Shown here: positions 15,302 to 24,195 of the stretch, piece by piece
How the letters are laid out: the number at the start of each line of letters is the position of its first letter
Numbering within the stretch: position 1 is the stretch's first letter
Assembly: GCF_000797445.1 (NCBI RefSeq)
Contig: NZ_JSWF01000014.1
Span: 124,001 to 188,000, forward strand
DNA from: Lacinutrix jangbogonensis
GTDB lineage: Bacteria; Bacteroidota; Bacteroidia; Flavobacteriales; Flavobacteriaceae
Reading direction: 5' to 3'
Length of the DNA: 64,000 nt
Notes under the pieces: model-generated
Databases searched by the model: none
The model's input: the letters and a program-made list of their open reading frames with translations, nothing else
Told to the model about the DNA's origin: nothing
Program-made: the position numbers and the translations under genes

Positions 15302-17104
15302 ATGAAAAAACTTTTTACATTATCGCTTTTTCTGGTGTTTACCAGTCTTTCGTTTTCCCAAGTATCAGAGTTCTTACAATACCAAGTTGTTATTAGAGAT
15401 GCCTCAGATGTACTTGTTATTAATACAAATGTTAGCATGCAAGTGAGTATTCTGTCAGGATCCGCTTCTGGAACAATAGTTTATAACGAAACGCACAACC
15501 CAACAACCAATGCAAATGGATTGGCTACAATAAAAATAGGAACAGGAACTTCTGTCACTGGAGATTTTAATACTATAGATTGGACAGCTGCAGTTTATTT
15601 TATTAAAACTGAAACAGATGCAACTGGCGGCACAAACTATACTTTAGAAACTGTAGCCGAAATTACAAGTGCGCCTTTTGCCTTATACAGTAATGTTGCA
15701 GGATTTGCCGAAACAGCAGATTATACAACATTAACTAATGTACCAACCACAATAAGTCAAGCACAAATAGATAAGTTAGGCTTAATAACGGTTACTAGTA
15801 GTATAGATTTAGACCAATTATCTACAGATGTAGGTGTCAATTCAGCAAAAACCGCTTTTCCAGGTTTTGGGACTACTTCTGGTTTAGCTTTGGAAGGCGA
15901 TAACTTTATATGGACTAAATCTAATAACAATGCCTTTTATAACCAAGGAAATATTGGTATTGGCGTTCCAGATAACACGACGTTTGGTGCTGCAAAATTG
16001 CATGTGGGTAGCGGTATAAAATTTAGTGGAGTACCAGCAACATTAACAGAACCAGGGTTGTTGTTTTACGATGCTACGCAAGGTGATGGAAAATTTAGTT
16101 TTGTAAATAATAGCGGAAGCACTGTAGTTTTAGGCGGTGGAGAATGGTCTACTGTAAACGGTGACGTTACAACCAGTACAGATGTACTCATTGAACGTAG
16201 TTTAGGAGTAGGTTTCGATATTGTAAACGGCGAAGACTTTGGATTAGATTCGTTTAAATTAAAAGAGAATAATCTACGTATTTTATTTGATGATAGCGAT
16301 GATCCTTCAGGAACAATGCCTGCTAACGATTGGCAAATAGAAATAAACGATTCTAGTAACGGAGGAGATTCTCATTTTGCTATTAATGATATAACTAATG
16401 CAACACGCCCTTTTAGAGTTAGTGCTGGAGCACCAAATAATGCTTTTTTTATTGCTAGTAATGGTAATGTTGGTATTGGTACAAATATACCAAGTGCAAC
16501 ACTAGAAGTTTTAGGAACTGTAAAAGCACAAAGTTTTGTTGGTGATGGTTCTGGACTTACAGGAATTACTGGAGGAACAGGTGGTATTGCCAATCTTAAT
16601 GATACAACCATTGCAGCAGATACTAGTGCAGACACCGCTGGTGAAATTGCATTTCAAACCCAGAATACAACAAAAATGGTAATTACTAATGCAGGTAATG
16701 TTGGTATTGGAGTCAGCGCACCTTCTGTTAAACTTGAAGTTGCAGGTTCTGGAAAATTTCAAAGTGTAGAAGCATCCGGGAACTTAAGTACTCAAACCAT
16801 AAGTTATAGTATTACTGCAAATGCAGATGATACCTCACTAAATATTGAAATTGATGTAACAAATAAAACGGTAGTTAATATCAATAACGCTATTGATCAA
16901 ACTATAGATGGTTTTACCTCTGGAGTTGCTGGGCAACAGTTTACAGTATTTAATAGCGGCGCAGGTATAAAAACCATAACGCATAACACAGGAACACAGT
17001 CGGTTTTACTTCCAGGTAATGTAGCTTTAAGTTTAGCACAAAATCAAGGTGCAACCTTTTTGTTCGATGGTATGGTATGGTACTGTATTTCTAAAAATAA
17101 CTAA
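15302..17104 (+). CDS. Large secreted tail-fibre-like protein (first of tandem pair)
   Basis: A 600-residue protein with a signal peptide (1-20). The N-terminal about 120 residues (FLQYQVVIRDASDVLVINTNVSMQVSIL ... ETHNPTTNANGLATIKIG ... APFALYSNVA) form a beta-rich domain shared with the genes at 17116 and 59342. The middle carries NVGIGTNIPSATLEVLGTVKAQSF and GDGSGLTGI units that resemble the shafts of phage tail fibres and trimeric adhesins. The C-terminus (GQQFTVFNSGAGIKTITHNTG ... FDGMVWYCIS) is typical of such fibres. No sorting domain is present. It is the second gene of the 14785-18885 group, 34 nt after the first. It is probably a cell-surface fibre; it is not a phage gene, as no phage neighbours exist. 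Confidence 0.75.
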   Translation: MKKLFTLSLFLVFTSLSFSQVSEFLQYQVVIRDASDVLVINTNVSMQVSILSGSASGTIVYNETHNPTTNANGLATIKIGTGTSVTGDFNTIDWTAAVYFIKTETDATGGTNYTLETVAEITSAPFALYSNVAGFAETADYTTLTNVPTTISQAQIDKLGLITVTSSIDLDQLSTDVGVNSAKTAFPGFGTTSGLALEGDNFIWTKSNNNAFYNQGNIGIGVPDNTTFGAAKLHVGSGIKFSGVPATLTEPGLLFYDATQGDGKFSFVNNSGSTVVLGGGEWSTVNGDVTTSTDVLIERSLGVGFDIVNGEDFGLDSFKLKENNLRILFDDSDDPSGTMPANDWQIEINDSSNGGDSHFAINDITNATRPFRVSAGAPNNAFFIASNGNVGIGTNIPSATLEVLGTVKAQSFVGDGSGLTGITGGTGGIANLNDTTIAADTSADTAGEIAFQTQNTTKMVITNAGNVGIGVSAPSVKLEVAGSGKFQSVEASGNLSTQTISYSITANADDTSLNIEIDVTNKTVVNINNAIDQTIDGFTSGVAGQQFTVFNSGAGIKTITHNTGTQSVLLPGNVALSLAQNQGATFLFDGMVWYCISKNN

Positions 17105-17115
17105 TAACAAAACTA

Positions 17116-18885
17116 ATGATGAAACAAATTATATTCTTATTTAGTTGCTTTTTTATAATAAGCGGTTCTCTTTTTGCTCAAGTAGGCGATAAGATTAATT
17201 TTCAAATGATTGTTCGTGACTCGGGTGGTTTGCAACTTGTAAATTCACCTATTGGGTTACGATTTAGAATCTTACAAGATACAGAAACAGGAACTGTTGT
17301 TTTTGAAGAAACACACACAACAACAACCAATAGTATTGGAATGGTTTCTGTTAAAATTGGAGCAGGTTCTCCCGTTATTGGTACCATAACCGCTATAGAT
17401 TGGACTACAGGTTTGTATTTTATAAGTACAGAAATAGATCCTCTTGGAGGCATGTCTTACACTTTACAACAAACTACAGAGTTAAATAGTATTCCATTTG
17501 CATCTAGCGTTTCTAAAACCAGTTCTGCAGCAACATTAAACTACAATTCTTTAACTAATACACCGGTAACAATAACGGGTGCTGAAACTTCTAAAATTGA
17601 TTTTATAGACGTTACAAATGCAATTGATTTAAATACAACAAAAACGGCTGTAGATGTAAATACTTTAAAAGTAGATTTTCCTGGTTTTGGAACCACCAGC
17701 GGAACTGCCTTGGAAGTCTTATGGTCTAAAGTGGGTAATAATTCTTTTTTTACAACAGGTACCGTAGGTATGGGTACCAATGCTAATTTAGAAACAAGCG
17801 CAGCAAGTTTAATAGTAGAGGGTGGTGTTTTAATTCCTGTTAATGCTGGGTTTTTACCAGAAATAGGGGCTTTAGATTATATAAATTCGAATCCATTTAC
17901 TAACGATTTTTTTTACGGAGATAATTTTGGTAATTTAAAACTTTATAATGGAAATAGGGATATATTTATATCGTCTGAAGACGTAAACATTTTTGGGAAA
18001 CTAGGAATTGGTACTGATTTAACATCAAGTTATAATTTTAATGATAATAATTTTGTTATTGTATCACCATCACCAAATATCTTGTTTCAAGACACCAGTA
18101 GTTCTGCTTCTTTTCCTTCTGCAGACTGGCGTATTAGAATTAATGATTTAGCAGATGGAGGCGATGATTATTTTAGTATTGAGAATGTAAATGCCGCTGT
18201 TTCAAATTTTAAAATTATGGCAGAAGCACCAACACATTCATTTTCTCTGCTTGCAAATGGTAATGTAGGTTTACAAACAGAAATTCCAACAGAAGCTTTA
18301 GAGGTGCCTAATGGTGTTATAGCAACATCTTTTGTTGGTGATGCATCAAATTTAACAAATGTTGTTGGAGGTGGTACAGCATCTACTACCAATACAGGAA
18401 GTACAACTATTGGTGCAGATACAAATGAAGATGCTAATGGCGCAATAATTTTTGAAACCCAAAACCAAAATAGAATGTCCATACAAAATAATGGGGATAT
18501 CGCTATTGGAGCAATGGCTCCAATCGCTAGTTTAGATGTTGATGGAGATTTAAAAATCGAAAATATTGAAACAGGTAACTTAAGCTTATCTGGAGCATTA
18601 ATAAAAAATGTTGTTACAGAAGCAGGACCAGGACTATATCAACTTATTGACATTTTAGATAGAAGTGTAATTGTACTTAGTTCAGTTTCAGATTTTTATA
18701 CTGGTTTTATTAATGGAAAAGATGGGCAGGTTTTTACCATAATTAATGGTAGTGGATCTTCATTTTCATTTCTTGGTAGTGCTATATTATCAAGCCTTAC
18801 TACAATTTCTGTTCCTCCACGTGGATCGATTTCACTTGTGCAACAAAATTCTGGTTCATTTATACTTACAGGTATTGTTAATTAA
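17116..18885 (+). CDS. Large secreted tail-fibre-like protein (second of tandem pair)
   Basis: A 589-residue paralogue of the preceding protein, starting 11 nt after it. It has a signal peptide (1-21, ending in FAQ). The shared N-terminal domain runs INFQMIVRDSGGLQLVNSPIGLRFRIL ... ETHTTTTNSIGMVSVKIGAG. The body includes LGIGTDLTSSYNFNDNNFVIV, SFPSADWRIRINDLADGGDDYFSIENV and SFVGDASNLTNVVGG, each with a counterpart in the 15302 protein. The C-terminal tip differs (FTIINGSGSSFSFLGSAILSS ... FILTGIVN) and lacks the FDGxxWYCIS ending. This pattern of conserved shaft and diverged tip suggests two fibres with different ligands, or a hetero-oligomer. A strong terminator follows. Confidence 0.75.
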   Translation: MMKQIIFLFSCFFIISGSLFAQVGDKINFQMIVRDSGGLQLVNSPIGLRFRILQDTETGTVVFEETHTTTTNSIGMVSVKIGAGSPVIGTITAIDWTTGLYFISTEIDPLGGMSYTLQQTTELNSIPFASSVSKTSSAATLNYNSLTNTPVTITGAETSKIDFIDVTNAIDLNTTKTAVDVNTLKVDFPGFGTTSGTALEVLWSKVGNNSFFTTGTVGMGTNANLETSAASLIVEGGVLIPVNAGFLPEIGALDYINSNPFTNDFFYGDNFGNLKLYNGNRDIFISSEDVNIFGKLGIGTDLTSSYNFNDNNFVIVSPSPNILFQDTSSSASFPSADWRIRINDLADGGDDYFSIENVNAAVSNFKIMAEAPTHSFSLLANGNVGLQTEIPTEALEVPNGVIATSFVGDASNLTNVVGGGTASTTNTGSTTIGADTNEDANGAIIFETQNQNRMSIQNNGDIAIGAMAPIASLDVDGDLKIENIETGNLSLSGALIKNVVTEAGPGLYQLIDILDRSVIVLSSVSDFYTGFINGKDGQVFTIINGSGSSFSFLGSAILSSLTTISVPPRGSISLVQQNSGSFILTGIVN

Positions 18886-18932
18886 AAATCAACTTATGTT
18901 GTGCTCTAAATAAACAAGTGTTATTTAAGTTT

Positions 18933-18966
18933 AAAAATCCCAAAACTTAAAAGTTTTGGGGTTTTT
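18933..18966 (+). terminator. Intrinsic terminator of the fibre-protein operon
   Basis: AAAAATCCCAAAACTT pairs with AAGTTTTGGGGTTTTT around a 2-nt loop, followed by a short T run. It lies 47 nt after the stop at 18885. Confidence 0.85.
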
Positions 18967-19106
18967 AGGTTTTATATATTTCTTTAGTTTAAAATATAAA
19001 TAGATTTGTTGTCGGTATTATTTCTTAATAGAATGAAGTTATCGTTTAACCGATTTAGTTATACAATGTTTGAAAAAAATAAAGGATAAAGTTAATTCTC
19101 TTTTCT

Positions 19107-19114
19107 TATTTTAG
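19107..19114 (+). promoter_or_regulatory. -7 box of the sprT-like gene (leaderless arrangement)
   Basis: TATTTTAG matches TAnnTTTG at seven of eight positions and ends 5 nt before the ATG at 19120. Transcription should therefore start at or very near the start codon. Confidence 0.45.
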
Positions 19115-19119
19115 CAATA

Positions 19120-19722
19120 ATGCACAACACTATACAAAACTACATTCCTAGTCAGGCCATTCCAAGAGTTTTAGAGCTTTTAGAACATGATAATTTAATA
19201 GTTTTAGTGAAAAATGAGCGTAAAACCAGACATGGTGATTATAGAAAGTTGCAAAATAACAAACACCAAATAACCATAAATAACAATCTTAATTCCTATC
19301 GTTTTTTAATAACGCTTATTCATGAAATCGCACATTTTGAAGCTTATAAAAGCTTTGGGCGCTTTATTAAACCACATGGGATAGAGTGGAAGCGAACGTT
19401 TCAGCATTTAATGTTGCCATTTATAAATCCAGAGGTATTCCCAATAGATTTATTGCCGTTATTGGCAAATCATTTTAAAAACCCAAAAGCATCTAGCGAT
19501 ACAGACGCGCAGTTGGCCTTAGCTTTAAAGCAATTCGACGAACCAAACAATAAAACCTTTATATTTGAATTACCTTTGGGTGAAACGTTTAAATTTAGAA
19601 ATAAAAAGATTTTTAAAAAAGGTAAAAAACGCACGAAGCGATACGAATGTATGGAACTAGCAACTGGTAAAATGTATTTGTTTAACCCAAATGCTGAGGT
19701 AGAAATAATACCTTCAATTTGA
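19120..19722 (+). CDS. SprT-like zinc metallopeptidase-domain protein
   Basis: A 200-residue cytoplasmic protein with a SprT-type domain. It has the zinc motif HEIAH (68-72) preceded by a hydrophobic strand (FLITLIHEIAHFEAY), and then KPHGIEWKRTF, whose histidine is the usual third ligand. The tail has a basic segment (KIFKKGKKRTKRYECMELATGKMYLFNP) that lacks the full CxxC...CxxC zinc ribbon of long SprT members. By fold it is a peptidase (Spartan-like proteases act on DNA-protein crosslinks), but the bacterial substrate is unknown. It stands alone with its own promoter. Confidence 0.85.
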   Translation: MHNTIQNYIPSQAIPRVLELLEHDNLIVLVKNERKTRHGDYRKLQNNKHQITINNNLNSYRFLITLIHEIAHFEAYKSFGRFIKPHGIEWKRTFQHLMLPFINPEVFPIDLLPLLANHFKNPKASSDTDAQLALALKQFDEPNNKTFIFELPLGETFKFRNKKIFKKGKKRTKRYECMELATGKMYLFNPNAEVEIIPSI

Positions 19723-19823
19723 AGTTTACCATTTGTGAAATTATAAGCAAGCGTAAGCATTATAATTCACCAAAGTGTTAGCGGGAAATTCGTGAATCTC
19801 TGGCGAAAATAACATAAAGTATT

Positions 19824-19898
19824 TGTCATTCCTGCGCAGGCAGGAATTTACATATTTAGATTAATTAAAAACAGATTCCTGCCTTCGCAGGAATGACA
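19824..19898. repeat. Pair of REP-like hairpins in inverted orientation, abutting manC
   Basis: Left element ATTCCTGC-GCAG-GCAGGAAT (19828-19847) and right element ATTCCTGC-CTTC-GCAGGAAT (19875-19894) are each perfect 8-bp hairpins with 4-nt loops. The extended arms (19824-19847 and 19875-19898) are reverse complements at 23 of 24 positions. Each hairpin is preceded on its own strand by GTC or GA. This resembles a BIME-type REP doublet. The right element contains the ATG at 19893. Confidence 0.8.
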
Positions 19899-19901
19899 GT
19901 T

Positions 19902-20984
19902 ATGAAAAATAAAAATTATTACGCCATATTAATGGCTGGAGGAGTAGGTTCAAGATTTTGGCCGGTAAGTACTCAAGATTTTCCAAAGCAATTTCACGAT
20001 ATGCTAGGAACAGGAGATACACTAATTCAAAAAACGTTTAACCGTTTGGCTACGCTAATTCCAAAAGAGAATATTTTTATTTTAACTAACGAACGTTATA
20101 ACGATTTGGTATTCGAGCAACTACCAGAAGTAACCAAAAGGCAAGTGGTTTTAGAGCCAGCAATGCGTAATACAGCGCCTTGTATTTTATACGCGTCTTT
20201 AAAAATTCAGAAAGAAAATAAAGATGCTGTAATGCTTGTAGCGCCAAGTGATCACTGGATTGAAGACGAACAAGCCTTTGCGGATAATGTGCAACAATCT
20301 TTTGATTTTTGTGAAAGCAATAATGCTTTAATGACCTTAGGGATTACACCTACATTTCCAAATACGGGTTATGGTTATATAGAATACGATAAAGATTCAA
20401 ACGCTGCTATAAAATCGGTAAATCAGTTTCGTGAGAAACCAGATTATGACACAGCAAAGAGCTTTATAAATCAAGGCAATTTCTTATGGAATGCAGGTAT
20501 TTTTATGTGGAGTGTTAAAAGTGTAGTGGAAGCTTTTCAAAATAATCAACCACAATTATTTCAGCTTTTCGAAAAAGGAATAGCGGTTTATAATACAGAA
20601 TTTGAAGACGATTTTATAAGAGACAATTACGGTAATGCCGAAAATATTTCTGTGGATTATGCTATCATGGAAAAGTCTGAAAACGTATTTGTATTACCTG
20701 CAACTTTCGATTGGAACGACCTTGGAACTTGGGGAAGCTTATACGATAAGTTAGATAAAGACGAAAATAACAATGCCATAGTAAACGCTAGAACCTTAAC
20801 AGAAGATGCTTCAGGTAACATGATACGTACAAAAGCAGATAAAGTTGTTGTTGTCGATGGCTTACAAGATTATATAATTGTGGATAAAGAAGAAGTTTTG
20901 CTTATCTTCCCAAAGACAAAAGAACAAGATATTAAAAAAGTGCTTCAGAAAGTTAAAGCAAAATTTGGAGACCAATTAGGATAA
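19902..20984 (+). CDS. manC: Mannose-1-phosphate guanylyltransferase
   Basis: A 360-residue nucleotidyltransferase making GDP-mannose from mannose-1-phosphate and GTP. This feeds polysaccharide, lipopolysaccharide or glycoprotein synthesis. The signature GGVGSRFWP (13-21) with the lysine of DFPKQF (K29) is clear. Also visible are LVAPSDHWI, the PNTGYGYIEY substrate loop and FREKPD. It is the short, single-domain form without the phosphomannose isomerase fusion. An in-frame ATG at 19893 would add three residues (MTV), but that ATG lies inside the REP-like hairpin. The start at 19902 (MKNKNYYAILMAGG) fits the family better. The DUF389 gene follows after 3 nt, so co-transcription is likely. Confidence 0.93.
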   Translation: MKNKNYYAILMAGGVGSRFWPVSTQDFPKQFHDMLGTGDTLIQKTFNRLATLIPKENIFILTNERYNDLVFEQLPEVTKRQVVLEPAMRNTAPCILYASLKIQKENKDAVMLVAPSDHWIEDEQAFADNVQQSFDFCESNNALMTLGITPTFPNTGYGYIEYDKDSNAAIKSVNQFREKPDYDTAKSFINQGNFLWNAGIFMWSVKSVVEAFQNNQPQLFQLFEKGIAVYNTEFEDDFIRDNYGNAENISVDYAIMEKSENVFVLPATFDWNDLGTWGSLYDKLDKDENNNAIVNARTLTEDASGNMIRTKADKVVVVDGLQDYIIVDKEEVLLIFPKTKEQDIKKVLQKVKAKFGDQLG

Positions 20985-20987
20985 TAT

Positions 20988-22490
20988 ATGAGCGACAAGA
21001 GTAAATTTGATTTCGATGAAGCGTCTGAAAAAGATGAAACAGCTAAAAAGGACGAAGCTGTACGGCAGTCTAAAGATGCCATAAAAAAGGAAGCAAAGAC
21101 TTTCTTTCAGAGTATTAAACTTTTCTTTATCGAATTGCTTGATTTTAGAGATGATACAGACCGTGATGCTACAATAGAAGCTATAAAAGCCGATATTCCT
21201 TTTAAAGGCGCAACAGCTTGGATTTTAATATGCTCTATTTTTGTGGCTTCTATTGGGTTAAACGCAAACTCAACAGCAGTAGTAATTGGTGCCATGTTAA
21301 TCTCTCCATTAATGGGTCCCATTTTAGGTATAGGTTTATCTTTAGCAATTAATGATATTGATACAATAAAAAAAGCATTAATAAACCTATCTACAATGAT
21401 TGTGTTAAGTTTATTAACCGCTTTTTTGTTTTTTTGGTTGTTTCCTTTAAATGATGAAACATCTGAGCTTCTTGGTCGAACAGCACCAGATATAAGAGAT
21501 GTGCTTATTGCCTTTTTTGGTGGATTGGCATTAATAATTGCACGTACTAAAAGGGGAACAATAGCTTCAGTTATTTTTGGTGTCGCAATTGCTACAGCTT
21601 TAATGCCTCCTTTATGTACCGTTGGTTATGGTTTATCTGTAATAGCAGAAGGTGATTTTAAAAAGGGCTTTGATTTTGCGATTGGAGCAATGTATTTGTT
21701 CACTATTAATACGATTTTTATAGCTTTAGCAACTTTTATTGTTTTAAAACTTTTACGTTTTCCTATGCTTAAATACGCGAATTCGGCAAAACGAAAACGT
21801 ATAGCTAGATTAGCTTCTTTTGTTGCGGTTTTAGTAATGATTCCTGCAGTACTTACTTTTTTAAATGTATTAAAAAAGAGTAATTTTAACCATGATGCGG
21901 ATAGATTTATTTCTAAGGAATTAGAAGCTTTGCCAAACGCAAATTATATTAAAAAGAACGCATCAAAAAACTATAATCCTAAAGAAATATCGACTATCGA
22001 GTTGACTACTTTTGGTGCAGATGAAATACCCGAAGCCACAGTGGCAGTTTTACAGCAACGTTTTAGTCATTACAACGCTTTAAAAAACACGAAACTACAA
22101 GTGAATCAAGTAAAGAATAGAATTGTAAATAATCTTGAGTATATGGAAGAATTGCGTACCCGTGATTCTTTAGATTTGATGTCGCAACAACAAAAAATCG
22201 CTTTCTTAGAGGATAAAGTTAGAAAACTATCAAGATTTGAACGCAAGCAAATTCCTTTTGAAAATCTATCTCAAGAAGTAAGGATTAATTATGAAAATAT
22301 TGATGCCTTTGGTTATGCTTCAAAAGTGAATTCTAACTTTACAACAATAGATACTATTAATGTTTTTAGTATTAAATGGAAAGATTCTGTTTCAAATGAT
22401 AGTTTAAATGCAACTCAAAAGAATAAATTAGAAGCCTGGTTAAAATTTAAATTAAAACTAGATACTTTAGTTATAGAAGTGCAAAAGTAG
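20988..22490 (+). CDS. DUF389 (TIGR00341-type) integral membrane protein
   Basis: A 500-residue membrane protein. After a charged N-terminus (1-70) with a DFRDDTDRDATIEAIKADIPF segment, six or more helices run from about residue 75 to 290. They include GLNANSTAVVIGAMLISPLMGPILGIGLSLA and SVIFGVAIATALMPPLCTVGYGL, the hallmark stretches of the DUF389 family. The last 200 residues are a soluble, coiled, lysine-rich domain. The transport or signalling role of the family is not established. Coupling to manC by a 3-nt gap is likely positional rather than functional. Confidence 0.85.
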   Translation: MSDKSKFDFDEASEKDETAKKDEAVRQSKDAIKKEAKTFFQSIKLFFIELLDFRDDTDRDATIEAIKADIPFKGATAWILICSIFVASIGLNANSTAVVIGAMLISPLMGPILGIGLSLAINDIDTIKKALINLSTMIVLSLLTAFLFFWLFPLNDETSELLGRTAPDIRDVLIAFFGGLALIIARTKRGTIASVIFGVAIATALMPPLCTVGYGLSVIAEGDFKKGFDFAIGAMYLFTINTIFIALATFIVLKLLRFPMLKYANSAKRKRIARLASFVAVLVMIPAVLTFLNVLKKSNFNHDADRFISKELEALPNANYIKKNASKNYNPKEISTIELTTFGADEIPEATVAVLQQRFSHYNALKNTKLQVNQVKNRIVNNLEYMEELRTRDSLDLMSQQQKIAFLEDKVRKLSRFERKQIPFENLSQEVRINYENIDAFGYASKVNSNFTTIDTINVFSIKWKDSVSNDSLNATQKNKLEAWLKFKLKLDTLVIEVQK

Positions 22491-22491
22491 A

Positions 22492-23259
22492 TTAACTATT
22501 CTCCTTCAGTATAGCTTCGCGAACCTTTTTAAATAAATTGGAAGAGTAAACAAAGTCTGTTACAACCTCATTGTCGGTTTTAAAGATAGTATGTCTGCTG
22601 CCTTCCCATGCTTTCAATCCTTCTTTAAGGAATACAATTTTCTCTCCAATTTCCATTACAGAATTCATATCGTGAGAGTTTATTACAGTAGTAATATTAT
22701 ATTCTTCAGTAATTTCTTTAATTAAATTATCGATTACTGTAGCCGTTTTAGGGTCTAACCCAGAGTTAGGTTCATCGCAAAATAAATATTTTGGGTTGTT
22801 TACAATTGCGCGTGCAATGGCAACACGTTTTTGCATACCACCAGATGCTTCACTAGGCATTTTATTATGCGCATCTTCAAGGTTTACACGTTTTAATACA
22901 AAGTTTGCACGTTCGCGCATTTCCTCTTTTTTAAGCTTGGTGAACATACGTAAAGGAAACATAACATTTTCTTCAATTGTTAAAGAATCGAATAAGGCGC
23001 TTCCTTGAAATACCATACCAATTTTTGCACGCATATCTCTCTTTTTGTCTTCTGATAAATTGGCGAAATTTTCACCATCATATTCAATACTTCCTTCTTC
23101 ATAATCGTACAACCCTAATAAACATTTTAAGAACACTGTTTTACCAGAGCCACTCTGTCCAATTATTAAATTCGTTTTTCCTTTTTCAAAAGAGGTATTA
23201 ATACCTTTTAAAATATGAGCTTCTCCAAACGATTTATGTAAATTTTTTACTTCTATCAT
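22492..23259 (-). CDS. mlaF: Mla-type ABC transporter ATP-binding protein
   Basis: A 255-residue ABC ATPase of the lipid-asymmetry (Mla/MCE) transporter. Walker A is GQSGSGKT (34-41), the signature SGGMQKR is near 140, Walker B is YLFCDEP near 166, and the H-loop is NSHDMNS. GMQKRVAIARA with the NSGLDPKTATVID pattern is typical of MlaF. It should energise phospholipid movement between the inner and outer membranes with the permease encoded just upstream. Its ATG overlaps the permease stop as TAATG, showing translational coupling. No MCE-domain or periplasmic component is in the window. Confidence 0.92.
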   Translation of the reverse strand: MIEVKNLHKSFGEAHILKGINTSFEKGKTNLIIGQSGSGKTVFLKCLLGLYDYEEGSIEYDGENFANLSEDKKRDMRAKIGMVFQGSALFDSLTIEENVMFPLRMFTKLKKEEMRERANFVLKRVNLEDAHNKMPSEASGGMQKRVAIARAIVNNPKYLFCDEPNSGLDPKTATVIDNLIKEITEEYNITTVINSHDMNSVMEIGEKIVFLKEGLKAWEGSRHTIFKTDNEVVTDFVYSSNLFKKVREAILKENS

Positions 23260-23996
23260 TAGCTTAGTAATAATTGGGTTGCTAAATAATTAATGAGGAT
23301 AATAGCGACACTAGTCCAAACAAAAGAGGTTGTACTCGCTTTACCAACTTCTAGCGCTCCACCTTTCATATAATAACCATGAAAAGAAGGAATTGTTGCT
23401 AAAACAAAGGCAAACAGAAAAGTTTTAATAAATGCATAGGTAATATGAAATGGATTAAACTCTTGTTGAAGTCCTGTAATAAAATCATCTGCCGAAGCGT
23501 AACCACCATAAATACATGCCATTAATCCACCAATAATACCAAGAAACATAGCTATAGATATAACGAATGGATAAAAGGCCATCGCAATTAATTTTGGGAA
23601 TACAAGATAGTTTAGGGAATTGATTCCCATAACTTCTAAAGCATCAATTTGTTCTGTAACTCGCATGGTTCCAATACTTGAAGTAATGAATGAGCCTACT
23701 TTTCCTGCCATAATGATTGACATAAAGGTAGGTGCAAACTCTAAAAGAATAGATTGTCTTGTAGCAAAACCAATTAATTCTTTTGGAATTAGTGGATTGT
23801 CGATATTTAAGGCGGTTTGTATAGTAACAACACCACCAACAAAAAAAGCTATAAACGCTACTATACCCAAAGAACCAATTATTAAATCGTCTATATCTTT
23901 AAGTATAAGTTCTTTCATTACAGACCATTTCGTAGGCTTACGAAATAGTTCTATAATCATTAAAAAGTAAGTGCCAATATTGTGTAGGTACTTCAT
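23259..23996 (-). CDS. mlaE: Mla-type ABC transporter permease
   Basis: A 245-residue integral membrane permease of the MlaE family with five to six helices. Family marks are the interface helix region (LRKPTKWSVMKELI), GGVVTIQTALNI, ATRQSILLEFAPTFMSIIMAGKVGSFITSSIGTMRVTEQIDALEVMGINSLNYLVFPKLIA and the C-terminal TTTSFVWTSVAIILINYLATQLLL. It forms a dimeric core with MlaF for phospholipid transport across the periplasm. The two genes overlap by one base. The gene is divergent from the phosphatase gene at 24196. Confidence 0.92.
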   Translation of the reverse strand: MKYLHNIGTYFLMIIELFRKPTKWSVMKELILKDIDDLIIGSLGIVAFIAFFVGGVVTIQTALNIDNPLIPKELIGFATRQSILLEFAPTFMSIIMAGKVGSFITSSIGTMRVTEQIDALEVMGINSLNYLVFPKLIAMAFYPFVISIAMFLGIIGGLMACIYGGYASADDFITGLQQEFNPFHITYAFIKTFLFAFVLATIPSFHGYYMKGGALEVGKASTTSFVWTSVAIILINYLATQLLLS

Positions 23997-24163
23997 ATAA
24001 GTATTAATACATTATTAGTTTTAAAGTTGAAAATTAAAACTGTAATTGTAATTAGTGCTAAAGTATAAAAATCTAAAACATTTATATCTAAAACTGTATA
24101 ATATATTTGCTTTTTTGAATGCTGTATTTAAGGTTATTTTACAATAAAATATTTAAAATAGTT

Positions 24164-24171
24164 TATTTTTG
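24164..24171 (+). promoter_or_regulatory. pafA -7 promoter element
   Basis: TATTTTTG, an exact TAnnTTTG box, ends 24 nt before the ATG at 24196. It overlaps the alternative upstream start at 24169, which argues for the later start. Confidence 0.6.
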
Positions 24172-24195
24172 TATTGTAAAACTAAAGAGTGTAAC

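Noticed and set aside
15302-18885. Prophage or tail-fibre operon
   Set aside because: The fibre-like proteins have signal peptides and there are no capsid, terminase, lysis or integrase genes nearby.
24169-24195. Earlier phosphatase start at 24169
   Set aside because: It overlaps the promoter box, and the lipoprotein signal begins at 24196.
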